Below, piece after piece: positions 31,073 to 40,739 of a stretch of 64,000 bases of DNA. Source of the DNA: Heterodera schachtii (Eukaryota > Nematoda > Chromadorea > Rhabditida > Heteroderidae); the NCBI GenBank assembly GCA_023374025.1, contig SIJG01000027.1:1133110-1197109 (forward strand). The letters run 5' to 3'. The notes beneath the pieces were generated by a model, which saw nothing but the letters and a program-made list of their open reading frames with translations, ran no database searches and was not told the origin of the DNA. Both the position numbers and the translations under genes were made by a program. Position 1 is the first letter of the stretch; every line of letters begins with the position of its first letter.

Positions 31073-34000
31073 TCAGAACCTTCCACGTTTAGGGGGAGGG
31101 GGATAATCCCCATGATTTTGCCAACGGTAATTGCGGTAAGCCCCCCGATTTTGGAAATTTTGGCCGCTTCCTCGACCACGATTGAAGCGCCTGTAAGCAT
31201 TTTGCTCTTGACGGGGATGAGGAATGATTGGCGGTGGAATTTGCACATTGAGCAAACTCGGAGTACGCGAATTGGAAGTGGCTGGGGTTCGAATTCCTGA
31301 ACTCCCTGATTCTGACGACATTTTCACCGGCGTGGTCATTCCAAACACATCAGTTAAAAAACTGATTGTAAAATGAATGCCAGGCGGTTTCAACTTGCCA
31401 CTTTCGTTCACAGTTCGGCGATTTTCGAGGTTCCCGAACCGGGTTACCTCGGCCAAACTCCGGTTGCCTCTTTTCATGGCCAACACAATTTTTCCATCAT
31501 TTGGCAACGTTTTTGCCAGCAAATTTAACAATTTTCCATGCAAAATTCTTTTAGAATAGTGAAAAGGTGGTGGAATGAAAATAGTTTTGATTGAGAATTT
31601 ATTTGCATGAAAAATTATTTTGCGAATGGCCTCTTCCACATCACATAACACAAGGCCTTGGTCCAAATCGTCATTTCCGATCAGGATCAGAATTTCTTGG
31701 ACTTTAGTCGTAAAATAAGTATTTTTGAATGCTTCGGCCATTTCAAGAGTGTTTTTGTAAATGAAGGCTTTTGTTTCCAATTTACTAGCAAACTCTCGAA
31801 CCGATGAGTCGCCGTAAAAAAGGAATTTTTCGGATTCCATTGATGAAAAGCCGATTATATTCTTTGCCTTCACTTCTTCGAATGCTTCGCTGATCAACTC
31901 CCCGAACCGGTGGAGCGGATTTTTTGAGCAGATTTCAAGCTGCACAACTTTCATTCCCGTATTTTTGAGAGTTTGAAATGCGACGGCACAACGGTCCACC
32001 CACATTAAAATTGGAGGAATGAAATTTTGAATGTCGGGACTAAAATTTGGAATGTGGCGAAGGAGTGAAGCAGATTCTTCATCCGAATTGGCCCAACTGC
32101 GAATATGGCCCATCAAAATTCCTTTTTGTTTGGCGATTGAAATTGGAATTAATTCGCCAAGTGATGACAATTGGACGCGTCGAAGAGGGTCCATGGCCGG
32201 CAAGTTTGGGAACACTTCTTCCAGCAAAATGCAAGAGCAATTTGAATGTTGCTCAATGCCTGAACAGTGTGCGTTGAGTGCCAATTTTGACGGTGCGACA
32301 TTTTCTGAAAAAACCCATTTTGTCAAAACAGAATTAATTTGCTTTTGGATGGTTTCTTTTCCATTTTCTGAAGGTGGCATATTTTTGAAAATTTTTCCGC
32401 GTCTTTGTTTTGGGAGAAAAGTTTCATTGGGAAGTTCGATTGGTGTATGGACTAAGTGTTCGATTGGGACTTTGATTTGCTCACTTTCTTCTTTATTCAC
32501 AGGCACAACCCATGCTGCGGTTGGACTTAAGGCCTTAATTTTGTAAGGACCAAAATAATTCCAAGATAATTTTGAGTGTTTAATTTGTGCCGACGGCCGA
32601 AAGAAAACCATTACTCTATCTCCCAATTTATATTTTCCTGGTTGAACGTTCGGTTTCGAGTCAAATTGTTTCTTTTGGATAAATTGGGCTTTTGCAATGT
32701 TTTTTGAAGCCTCTTTAACCAAAAGTTCATAATTTTCTCTGAAAAATTGCAAATATTCATCCAAATCTATAGTGTAAAGAGGATTTGGTCGTTTTGGGGC
32801 CGTAATGTTGGTTGGGAAATTTAAAGCTCGCCCGAAAAATAAAGTTGATGGGGAAAATCCGGTACTTTCGTTTGGGGTGATGTTATGTGAAAATGTGACA
32901 TATGGAATGCGAAGGTCCCACTCCCATGGACTCGTACTCGTTTTTCTGACCATTTCAATTATTGTACGGTTTAATCTTTCTGCGAGACCATTTGCGTTTG
33001 GATCATAACCAGAAGTGGTTGATCTTGAAACCAAAAGTTTTTCAGTAATTTCTTTCAAAATTGAGTTGACAAATTCGCCTCCCAAATCAGAATGGATTGC
33101 CTCGGGTGCTCCAAATTTCAGAACCCATTTTTCAACAAATTCCTGTGAAACTGTTTCCGCTTTTTTGTTTGGGATTGGAATCACTTCTGAAAATCTCGTG
33201 AAATGATCGATCATGACCAAACAGTATTTGTTTCCGTTTCGGGTTGGCCCAAGTTTCAAAATATCCATGCACAAAAGTTCATTTGGTTTTTGAGTGTTAA
33301 TCGGATTCAGACCCGGATGATTTTTTCGGGGAATTCGGTTATGTGCGCAAATTCGACATGACCTAGCAAAATGTTGGCAGTCCGAAAACATGTTTGGCCA
33401 AAAGTATTTGAGAAATTTTAACCTTTTATAAATCTTTTTCCCGCTTTGGTGCCCTGCGCATGGCCCTGAATGATGTTCGTTTATCAACGAATCACGAAAT
33501 TTTTTAGGCACAAAAAGCTCTGATTCACTGTCGGAATTCAAATAGTAAAGGATTTTTTCCTCAACTGTAAATTTTCCAAGCGATTCCAAAAGTTTCTGAT
33601 GAGTTTTTAACTCTTGTGGCAATTCTTTTTTGACCAAAAAGTTCCAAATAAAAGCCAATTCTGAATTTTTGATTTCCTCGACCCATTCTTCCTTAGAAAC
33701 ACTAATTGGCAATTTCGGAATTTCGGGTGTTATGACGGCAGAAATGTATGCGCAATTTTCGTTTCCCTTTTCTTCCAAATTAAGGGTTTTTGAGTTAAAG
33801 GCTCGTGAAAGTGCGTCAGCAACATGATTCTCTTTTCCAGGCTTATACATAACTTCTAGTTGGAATGGGGCTCCTAATTCCATGATCCATCTGTCCACTT
33901 TTGAATTTCCGACCGAATTTTTGCTTTTGAACATTTGGGGAAGGGCCTTATGGTCGGTAAATACGATTGTTGGAAGCCATGCGATAAAATGCTTAAATTT

Positions 34001-37000
34001 TTGTACGGCAAATTTTATGCCTAAACATTCTAAAACTGTTGGTCCGTAATTTGACTCGGTTTGTTTACAGCGTCTTGATGCGTAACAAATTGGTCTCATT
34101 TTCCCAGATTGATCCCGTTGACAAAGCACTGCACCTAACCCATCTTTGGACGCATCCGAAAAAATATGAAATTTAAATTTTGGATCGTTCTGTGCCAAAT
34201 TAAAATCCGGGTATTTCAGTACAACTTCCTCAACAATTAACGATTTTAAAGATTCAAAACTCTTTTTTGCTTCGTCCGACCAAATTAACACCTTAGCATC
34301 TTGTTTTCTCAACATTTTTGTTAATGGTGCCGCAATTTTTGCAAAATTCATGATAAATTTTCGGTGCCAATTGACCATTCCCAAAAATCTTTGTAATTCT
34401 TTGATTGTTTTTGGCATCGGAAATTCTTTGATGGGTTTGTATTTTTCCGGGTCTTTTGCGAGTCCTTCTCGTGTAAGAATATGTCCTAAATATGGGGTTT
34501 GGTCTAAAGCGAAACCACATTTTTCTGCCTTGACTTTCATTCCGTTTTCATTCAGTTTTTCGAAAACCTTTCCGAGATGGACCATATGATCTTCAAATGT
34601 TTCAGAGGCAATTAAAATGTCGTCGAGATAAACGAAAACAAATTCGTTAATATATTCGGACAAAATTTTGTTCATGAGTCTTTGAAAGGTGGCTGGGGCG
34701 TTACTTAGCCCAAAAGGAAGGACTAAAAATTCATACAGACCACCAGGTACTGTAAACGCCGTTTTTTCGATGTCTTCTTCCTTAACTCGAACCTGCCAAT
34801 ACCCCGACATTAAATCCAAAACAGTAAAATATTGTTTGTTTCCCAAATACATCAAAATTTGGTCAATGTTCGGTATTGGGTACGAATCTTTGATTGTGAC
34901 GCTGTTGAGTTTTCGGTAGTCCACGCAAAATCGAATTGAGCCATCTTTTTTGGCGACCAAAACAATTGGAGATGCCCACGGAGAGTTTGATGGTCGAATT
35001 ATTTCCCGTTTCAAATAATCATTAATCATTTCCGTAACTTTTGTTCGGACACCGAATGGAATTGGACGGGGAGCAGTTTTAATTGGGGCAGCATTTTCGG
35101 TTTTAATTTCGTGGGGGAATAAATTGGTTTGAGTGAGTTCAAATTCATTTAATGCAAAAACATCAGAAAATTCCAGCCAAAATTGTTGCATTTTTTCCTT
35201 TTCACTGTCCGAGAGAGCACCAATTTTATTGTTCAGAATTGAAATAAGTTCTTTATTTCTTGAATTTTGTTCGAATTTTACGGTTGACCTTATGAATTTT
35301 TGACGCACAAAAATTCTATCAAATTCCAATGGAAACAATTCAACATTTGGGTTAAAAATTTTGTCCAACTTTTCTGCATATGCCACCTTCATACCTTTTT
35401 CCAAAATTAATGGTTCCGGTCCCTTATTATGGATCAAAACTTTCACCTTACCTCTTTCCGAGCCGACGATTGACCTTTCAATCAGTGCCGTCTTCAGCAC
35501 TGAGACCCGATCGGCACAAAAATCATTTGGCGACGAAAATGATCGGCAAATTTTTGGCTTTTCGGACACAATGCCCAGCTCTTTCAGTACTTTCTCTTCC
35601 TCCTCTTTCGTCAACGCTTTCACACTTTCGTTCGCCAGTGTCTCCTCCTCGTAGTCCAAAAGTTTTTCATCGTCGCAGTCCATTTGATCAAAGGCCATTT
35701 GGTTTTCTATAATGAATTCGGTTTTTTCGGGAAAATGCGACACATTTTCAATAAACGAATCGACAAAAGATGACGAAAAAGGTGGAATGATTTTACAGAA
35801 GGAAATGCGAACAGAATTCAGTAAAGTGGTGTTGTAATTTTTCGGAGTTTTGTTGAAATTTAAGATTTCATTTGTAAATGTGTTTCCGATGTAATAGCCA
35901 AGTGAGTTTAATGCTTTCGGGCCAAAAACGAAATCGTAAGGAAAGGAATTTTGCGTGACAACACAATTTATTTCACATTCGAAATTTCCCCTTCTCATTG
36001 GGACATTAAGCACTCCGATTATTGGGATTTTTCCACCAGTGAAAGAAGCGACTTCAAAAGACAATTTTGAATTTCCTTTGTTTGGACAAAAACCCCATTT
36101 TAGCAAATCCACCCCTTTTTCGTTGGCGATTTTATGTAAAAATTTTGGGTTTGCGGCATTTATTTCTGCTGCCGAATCGATTAGACCGATCGCTTTCATT
36201 CCGACAATATTCACTTCCGTCGTTGGACTTTCAGAACATTCGGCGTTGGCAGGGTTTTGAGATGGAAATTCATTTGAATGTAAAATCAAAGAATTGAAAA
36301 ATTTTTCATAATTTGGGATTTCTCCATGTCCCACGTGATTAAGAGAAACGATTTTCGAATCCGAATTTTCAGGTACTACTTCTTTCACCATGATCATATT
36401 TGATTCCTTGTTTTGGACTCTTTTGTTTGACTGAAATAGAGGGGTTCTGTTTGCACCTGTTGCTTCGAAATTTTGAGTGTTTTGACTTGTGGGCACATAA
36501 TTTCTGTTTTGAAAATCAAAATTTTGATTGGAAGGAAAATTTCGGTTTTCCTGTTGGAATGCTTCGTTTCTGAAACCACTTTGTCGGTTTGGCCTGAAAT
36601 TATTTTGCGCTCTCATGCCAAAATTTGGTAAAAAATTTTCAAAACGTTGTCCGTAATTTGGGTTTTGAAATTGGGCGGTACGGTTTTGCTGTGGGCCGGT
36701 TTGTTCGTTTCTTTCCCGGTTTTTTCCGTCCTCAATAAGGTTCAAACGGTTGGCCATCATCAAAAGCTCATCAAAGGTTTGGTTTGCCTTGGTCTGGCAT
36801 TCCAAAAATCTCGCCAAATTCACATCGTTTATGTTCGAAATGAAGTGCTTTTTTGATACCTCATCCAACTGATTTTCGTCAAGACCAATGTATGAGCAGT
36901 TGACCAACCGCTGAATTCGCTCGCCAAATTTTATAATGTCTTCATTTGGTTTTCTTTTACCATTCTGCGTTAGTTCGGAAAACGCATTCGCCTCTTTGTA

Positions 37001-38155
37001 GTCCGTCTCACGCAAAATTGACATTATTTCCGTTTTTAAAATGCCAAATGTTGCCTCATTCCCAAATTTGTTCAGCGCAATATGATACGCTTTCAAAGCT
37101 TTTCCCTTCAATTTGGTCTGCAGCAGCTCTTTTTGCTTTTCGGGTCTCCAATCTCCGGCACACATTTGAACATTTAGAAAAAAATCTTTAATTTTGTCCC
37201 GACCTTCCGTTCCGTATAGGTTCGGGATTTCTCGAAGTGTATTTGCGTATTGGTTGGACAGAGTAACCTTATGCAATTCCATCACAATATCAGGGATTTG
37301 ATTTTGTTGGAAATTTTGGCGAGGGGCGAATTCGAAATTTTGAACGCTCGGAAATCGGTCGGGCAAAAACGGTTGGAATTGATTGGGCTGTGGTGCCATA
37401 TTTTCAAAATTCGGGTTCGGGTGTTGCTGATAATTTTGTTGATTCATATTCCGAACCGGATTATAATTTGGGAAATTTCGCCCGTTTCCAAAATCCCGTG
37501 CATTCTGAATTGGGTGATTCACCCCAATTTCTCGACCATAATTTGGATTTGGAAAGTTATGGTTTTGCTCGCCAAGCATTTCTTCATATCCGGAATTATG
37601 AGCATGCCGAACCGGTTGTGCTCTTAATTCCCGATTTTGTTCAAAATTTAGTGCGGAAAACTGATGGTTGTTCATTTGTGAGTTGACGAAAATTCGAGGG
37701 TTTTGGCGGCGATGAAATTGCATATTTTGTCCATGAATCTCATTACCAAATCGGTTCGCATCCGGATTCCGATTTTGGTTTTGCTCGAAATTTTGTCGTC
37801 CCCCATTGTATGAAATGTGTGGTGAACCATTTTGAGGGGTTGAATGAGCCCGGGGATTTCCGAAACTTTGGGCAGCATTTTGGTTGGGAGGTCGGAACAC
37901 TGCGAGCTGCATTTGTTCTTCGACATTTTGTTGCACTCCCACTTGCTGGGGGATACTGTTTTCGAAATTTCGCGGAAATGGATTTTGGTTTTGCATATGG
38001 TCCAAAATGTTTTGAGGGGCCAAATTCAAACCATGATTTTGTTCAGTGCCATTTCGTCGGCTGTGGCGAGAATGCGATGACTCCTCTTGTTCCATATAAT
38101 TTATCGGCTGGCGCACTCGGAAATTATATCTTTGCTGAAAACCGGTCGACTCCAT
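31073..38155 (-). CDS. Gag-Pol polyprotein with C-terminal SGNH-like extension, 2360 aa
   Basis: Retrotransposon polyprotein. Residues 1-290 are Asn/Gln-rich and disordered. About 290-500 is a gag capsid-like helical region (LPNLYGTEG-like start, KLKGKALKAY). No CCHC zinc knuckle follows; instead there is an N/Q/F/R-rich stretch. Protease is near 657 with LIDSAAEIN, where the usual Gly of D-T/S-G is Ala. RT has VYLDDILIA near 1175. RNase H starts FHIFSDASKDGLG and contains FTDHKALP. Integrase has HHCC near 1560 (HHSGPCAGHQ, CRIC) and DDE (MDILKLG, HSDLGGEF, NGLAERLN). A GPY/F-like module follows (YFGPYKIKAL). The last ~500 residues are unusual: YGDSS near 2115, LILIGNDDL near 2160, FIPPPFHYS, and GIHFT near 2260, the block order of SGNH/GDSL hydrolases, then an RG-rich tail (RRFNRGRGSGQNFQNRG). 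The frame is entirely open. Confidence 0.88.
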   Translation of the reverse strand: MESTGFQQRYNFRVRQPINYMEQEESSHSRHSRRNGTEQNHGLNLAPQNILDHMQNQNPFPRNFENSIPQQVGVQQNVEEQMQLAVFRPPNQNAAQSFGNPRAHSTPQNGSPHISYNGGRQNFEQNQNRNPDANRFGNEIHGQNMQFHRRQNPRIFVNSQMNNHQFSALNFEQNRELRAQPVRHAHNSGYEEMLGEQNHNFPNPNYGREIGVNHPIQNARDFGNGRNFPNYNPVRNMNQQNYQQHPNPNFENMAPQPNQFQPFLPDRFPSVQNFEFAPRQNFQQNQIPDIVMELHKVTLSNQYANTLREIPNLYGTEGRDKIKDFFLNVQMCAGDWRPEKQKELLQTKLKGKALKAYHIALNKFGNEATFGILKTEIMSILRETDYKEANAFSELTQNGKRKPNEDIIKFGERIQRLVNCSYIGLDENQLDEVSKKHFISNINDVNLARFLECQTKANQTFDELLMMANRLNLIEDGKNRERNEQTGPQQNRTAQFQNPNYGQRFENFLPNFGMRAQNNFRPNRQSGFRNEAFQQENRNFPSNQNFDFQNRNYVPTSQNTQNFEATGANRTPLFQSNKRVQNKESNMIMVKEVVPENSDSKIVSLNHVGHGEIPNYEKFFNSLILHSNEFPSQNPANAECSESPTTEVNIVGMKAIGLIDSAAEINAANPKFLHKIANEKGVDLLKWGFCPNKGNSKLSFEVASFTGGKIPIIGVLNVPMRRGNFECEINCVVTQNSFPYDFVFGPKALNSLGYYIGNTFTNEILNFNKTPKNYNTTLLNSVRISFCKIIPPFSSSFVDSFIENVSHFPEKTEFIIENQMAFDQMDCDDEKLLDYEEETLANESVKALTKEEEEKVLKELGIVSEKPKICRSFSSPNDFCADRVSVLKTALIERSIVGSERGKVKVLIHNKGPEPLILEKGMKVAYAEKLDKIFNPNVELFPLEFDRIFVRQKFIRSTVKFEQNSRNKELISILNNKIGALSDSEKEKMQQFWLEFSDVFALNEFELTQTNLFPHEIKTENAAPIKTAPRPIPFGVRTKVTEMINDYLKREIIRPSNSPWASPIVLVAKKDGSIRFCVDYRKLNSVTIKDSYPIPNIDQILMYLGNKQYFTVLDLMSGYWQVRVKEEDIEKTAFTVPGGLYEFLVLPFGLSNAPATFQRLMNKILSEYINEFVFVYLDDILIASETFEDHMVHLGKVFEKLNENGMKVKAEKCGFALDQTPYLGHILTREGLAKDPEKYKPIKEFPMPKTIKELQRFLGMVNWHRKFIMNFAKIAAPLTKMLRKQDAKVLIWSDEAKKSFESLKSLIVEEVVLKYPDFNLAQNDPKFKFHIFSDASKDGLGAVLCQRDQSGKMRPICYASRRCKQTESNYGPTVLECLGIKFAVQKFKHFIAWLPTIVFTDHKALPQMFKSKNSVGNSKVDRWIMELGAPFQLEVMYKPGKENHVADALSRAFNSKTLNLEEKGNENCAYISAVITPEIPKLPISVSKEEWVEEIKNSELAFIWNFLVKKELPQELKTHQKLLESLGKFTVEEKILYYLNSDSESELFVPKKFRDSLINEHHSGPCAGHQSGKKIYKRLKFLKYFWPNMFSDCQHFARSCRICAHNRIPRKNHPGLNPINTQKPNELLCMDILKLGPTRNGNKYCLVMIDHFTRFSEVIPIPNKKAETVSQEFVEKWVLKFGAPEAIHSDLGGEFVNSILKEITEKLLVSRSTTSGYDPNANGLAERLNRTIIEMVRKTSTSPWEWDLRIPYVTFSHNITPNESTGFSPSTLFFGRALNFPTNITAPKRPNPLYTIDLDEYLQFFRENYELLVKEASKNIAKAQFIQKKQFDSKPNVQPGKYKLGDRVMVFFRPSAQIKHSKLSWNYFGPYKIKALSPTAAWVVPVNKEESEQIKVPIEHLVHTPIELPNETFLPKQRRGKIFKNMPPSENGKETIQKQINSVLTKWVFSENVAPSKLALNAHCSGIEQHSNCSCILLEEVFPNLPAMDPLRRVQLSSLGELIPISIAKQKGILMGHIRSWANSDEESASLLRHIPNFSPDIQNFIPPILMWVDRCAVAFQTLKNTGMKVVQLEICSKNPLHRFGELISEAFEEVKAKNIIGFSSMESEKFLFYGDSSVREFASKLETKAFIYKNTLEMAEAFKNTYFTTKVQEILILIGNDDLDQGLVLCDVEEAIRKIIFHANKFSIKTIFIPPPFHYSKRILHGKLLNLLAKTLPNDGKIVLAMKRGNRSLAEVTRFGNLENRRTVNESGKLKPPGIHFTISFLTDVFGMTTPVKMSSESGSSGIRTPATSNSRTPSLLNVQIPPPIIPHPRQEQNAYRRFNRGRGSGQNFQNRGAYRNYRWQNHGDYPPPPKRGRF

Positions 38156-38338
38156 ACATTTCTAAACTTTGAATGAAAAGGAGAAAGAAGAATTCAAAAC
38201 AAAAATCCTCCACAAATGGTGTTGACCAAATTTCAAATGTCGCTGCACACAATCGGTTCGCAATTCGGCGGCGTCGAAAGGTTGGATTTTACGCCGCTTT
38301 TGCAGGAGCGCCACGTTGGAAATTCAGACGAATATTCG
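38156..38338 (-). other. Leader of the intact element
   Basis: Untranslated leader between the 5' LTR and the ORF. Minus-strand TGGCGCTCCTGC at about 38312-38323 could be a tRNA primer-binding site, but it sits 16 or more bases inside the LTR edge and the tRNA is not identified. Confidence 0.4.
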
Positions 38339-38707
38339 GGGAGGGACTTTGGGATTCGCTTGGGGTTCGGGTTGGGATTTTGGGGTCAAAGAAAGATTTA
38401 TTTTCAACACCACTTTACTGACAAATATTTAGAGAATGAGGAGAATAGCAATCATAAACTCAAGCAGCAGTACCAATTAAGCCTTTGGTCGTTTGTTGCT
38501 GTTGAAATGAAAGTCCACGGAGAAAACACCAAATTTTGTAGTTTATTACAATAATTAAAAAGCACAAAATTATATAAAACTTTAGAGAGAACACGAAGAC
38601 AAAAATAAAAAGGAAAATTAAATGAAGGATCAAAATATTTTAAATTAACGCGAAAAACAATCGTTGCAAAAACAATAAAATAAGGATAAATCATTATTTA
38701 TCCTACG
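38339..38707 (-). repeat. 5' LTR of the intact element
   Basis: Direct repeat of 30391-30772. It should carry the promoter; no TATA box stands out. Beyond it (38708 on) begins ATTTGTGCCGTCCCACCGCC, identical to 56653 onward, where there is no retrotransposon. Confidence 0.75.
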
Positions 38708-38709
38708 AA

Positions 38710-39720
38710 TTTGTGCCGTCCCACCGCCCTCCGTCCAGCAGATAAATTATCATTCATTCCATTCTCCGTTCTTCACTTTCGCCATCCGTTCATATTCTAC
38801 GACCAACAATTAAATGTATCAATTTGTGGTGACCGAACTTACAAAAGTACCAATATAAATATTTAATTTAATAATTATTGAAATTTTATTTGTTAAATAA
38901 TAACTCAGAACTTAGCTTAACCTAAGTCAAATAAAGGAAACTTTCGTATTAAACGATAGCTCTACATATCCCTCTCTATCTTATGTAATTTTAAAACTAG
39001 AAAAAATTTACGAGAAGTTGTAACAAAAAAATTTCGACAAATTTCGACTCAATAATTTTGTACAGAAGAAATGATTAAAGTTTTCTTTATTATTCTGTAA
39101 ATTTCAAAATTTTTTTATTGAGTTTCAAAAAAGTTGTGGGCAAAATTATTGAGTCGAAATTTGTCGAAATTTTTTAGTTATAAATTTTTGTAACTTACAT
39201 AAGATAGAGTGGGATATGTAGAGCTATCGTTTAATACGAAAGTTTCGTTTATTCGACTAAGGTTTAGCTAAGTTATGAGTTATTATTTAACAAATAAAAT
39301 TCAAATAATTATTAAATTTAAATAATTTTATCATTGATACTTTTGTAACTTTGCCACAAACCATATCAATGGTCAAAAATTTGTTTTAAATTACAAAGAC
39401 TTGTTGGGGTGAACCAAAAAGTGCTGTAAAATTTATCCCTTGTTAAATGCTTTGTCTGCCACAAATTTTTTTGTTGCCTAAAATAACCAATAAAAATTGG
39501 TTTTGTTGTTTTGGCTATGACTATTTTATTCATATTTTTCTCCCATACCATCTTTTTGGCCTTCTTTTTTGGCACTCTTTTGGTCATTTCGAAGTGTTGA
39601 CCACTCTCAAATTCAACAGGCTTCTCCCATCCAGCAGAATCCTATTTTGAACTCAACATTAAATTTAGATTACTTATTGACTCTCCTTTCTTAAGGGTCG
39701 CCAAAAGTGCAACAATTATT
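38710..39720. repeat. Duplicated repeat block, copy 1
   Basis: About 1 kb, near-identical to 56655-57720 apart from small indels. It includes a pyrimidine-rich head (GCCGTCCCACCGCCCTCCGT), the long inverted repeat 38825-39355, and a tail 'GTGTTGACCACTCTCAAATT ... GGGTCGCCAAAAGTGCAACA'. Open frames inside are short and differ between the copies, so it is not judged coding. Confidence 0.8.
38825..39355. mobile_element. Long-inverted-repeat element, copy 1
   Basis: The left arm (ACTTACAAAAGTACCAATAT ... GAAACTTTCGTATTAAACGA ... TTTCGACAAATTTCGACTCA) is repeated inverted through 39130-39355, about 230 bases per arm with a small spacer. The terminal GTTACAAAAGTATCAATGAT type ends are also seen at 56790. 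No coding capacity. Likely a foldback or MITE; a 2nd copy is at 56785-57350. Confidence 0.75.
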
Positions 39721-40353
39721 ATTTTTCTGATATTAAAAACAATATTTACCAAAAGATTAAATATCAAACAAACATAAAAATTATTTTACACATAAAAAGA
39801 AAAAGAAAATTCGCTGAAATGACTAAAAGTTTCTTAAAGCTCACACAGTTTGAGTAAAAGGAACCAAAAATCCAAAAAGAAAAAACAATACAAAAAATTA
39901 ATAAACAAATATTAAAATTTAAAATATTTAGTCGTATTTATCATCAACAGAATATATTATATAATAAATAATCATTCTAATTAAAAAAATCAACAAAAGA
40001 CGCTTTAATTAATTTCATACAAAATATTCTTCCTAATTGGTTTGCGACCACCCATATTGTAACGCGAATGGGAGTTCAGCCGAGAATTTAAAAAAGAATA
40101 GAAAAATTAATGCAAATAAAAAACAATATGAACTTTGCAGATAAAATGATAAAATTTGTAAAAAAATAAAGGAAAGAAAAAAAAATTAAAATTAAAAATA
40201 TAAAAAAAATACGAAAGCAAAATTAAATAATAAATGACTTTCACCTAATTTTTGTCTGAAAATTCGCTAAAATCGCGGATTTTATGAAACGCATAGCTGA
40301 TCGAGCAATATTTATTAATAAATAATTCCTAATTGCTTCATCTATATTTTATT

Positions 40354-40536
40354 ATGAACGTACAAGAACAACAACAACGTGATCGCGTTGAACGTGATCG
40401 TGTCGCGATCATCATGCGAGAGGCAATTCGATTGCAGCAGCACCCTAGCTCACCTTTTGAAGATGATGCACATAAATACCCTCACCCTGATCACGTACTT
40501 CATGTCGGGACAGTGGACTATTACGGTATAAAATGA
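40354..40536 (+). CDS. First-exon copy of a Fic-family gene (60 codons)
   Basis: The ORF begins MNVQEQQQRDRVERDRV and ends DHVLHVGTVDYYGIK; codon-like composition stands out sharply from the A-rich surroundings. It is identical at the protein level to 58004-58186, where a Fic N-terminal exon follows. A donor-like G|GTATAA at 40525/40526 suggests splicing before the stop. Here no second exon is found downstream: homology with 57895-58330 ends near 40680 and A-rich DNA follows. Function of this part is unknown; it is charged and lacks membrane segments. Probably an orphaned first exon, or one with a very long intron. Confidence 0.55.
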   Translation: MNVQEQQQRDRVERDRVAIIMREAIRLQQHPSSPFEDDAHKYPHPDHVLHVGTVDYYGIK

Positions 40537-40739
40537 CTTAAATTCAATTTTTCCAATAGATAATATTTTCGCTAAAAGTTCAAAAAAATTAAAATCGTGA
40601 AAGTTAATATTGAAAAAGGTTTTTATGCTTCAAATCCAATATATTGAGAATTATATAATTAATATGAAAATTAAAATTGCAAAAAGCGTAAATGTTGACG
40701 ATTTCACATGAATTCAACGGAAGATTGTACCGCTTTTCA

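Larger units (their letters stand above)
30391..38707 (-). mobile_element. Apparently complete LTR retrotransposon, Ty3/gypsy type, about 8.3 kb
   Basis: Two direct repeats of about 370-380 bp (30391-30772 and 38339-38707) flank one uninterrupted 2360-codon ORF. The LTRs differ at roughly ten positions plus small indels by eye, so the insertion is fairly recent. Minus-strand LTR ends are CGTAGGATAA and CCCTCCCCG, not the usual TG...CA. No target duplication joins the flanks: the left flank is the broken gypsy pol and the right flank is the 56655-type repeat, so ectopic recombination or an adjacent deletion is likely. Orientation is the same as the relic at 28240. Confidence 0.8.

Noticed and set aside
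37250..38172. Long plus-strand open frames opposite the retrotransposon gag (e.g. 37250-37627, 37390-37686, 37810-38172)
   Set aside because: They are antisense shadows of the intact minus-strand polyprotein, caused by its N/Q-rich codon bias, and have no domain or splice support.
38312..38323. TGGCGCTCCTGC as a confirmed primer-binding site
   Set aside because: It is too far from the LTR edge and I could not match it to a plausible tRNA 3' end, so it is noted only as a candidate.
38452..39650. Short frames in the duplicated repeat block
   Set aside because: Frames differ in length and phase between the two near-identical copies at 38.7 and 56.7 kb, so they are not maintained as coding.
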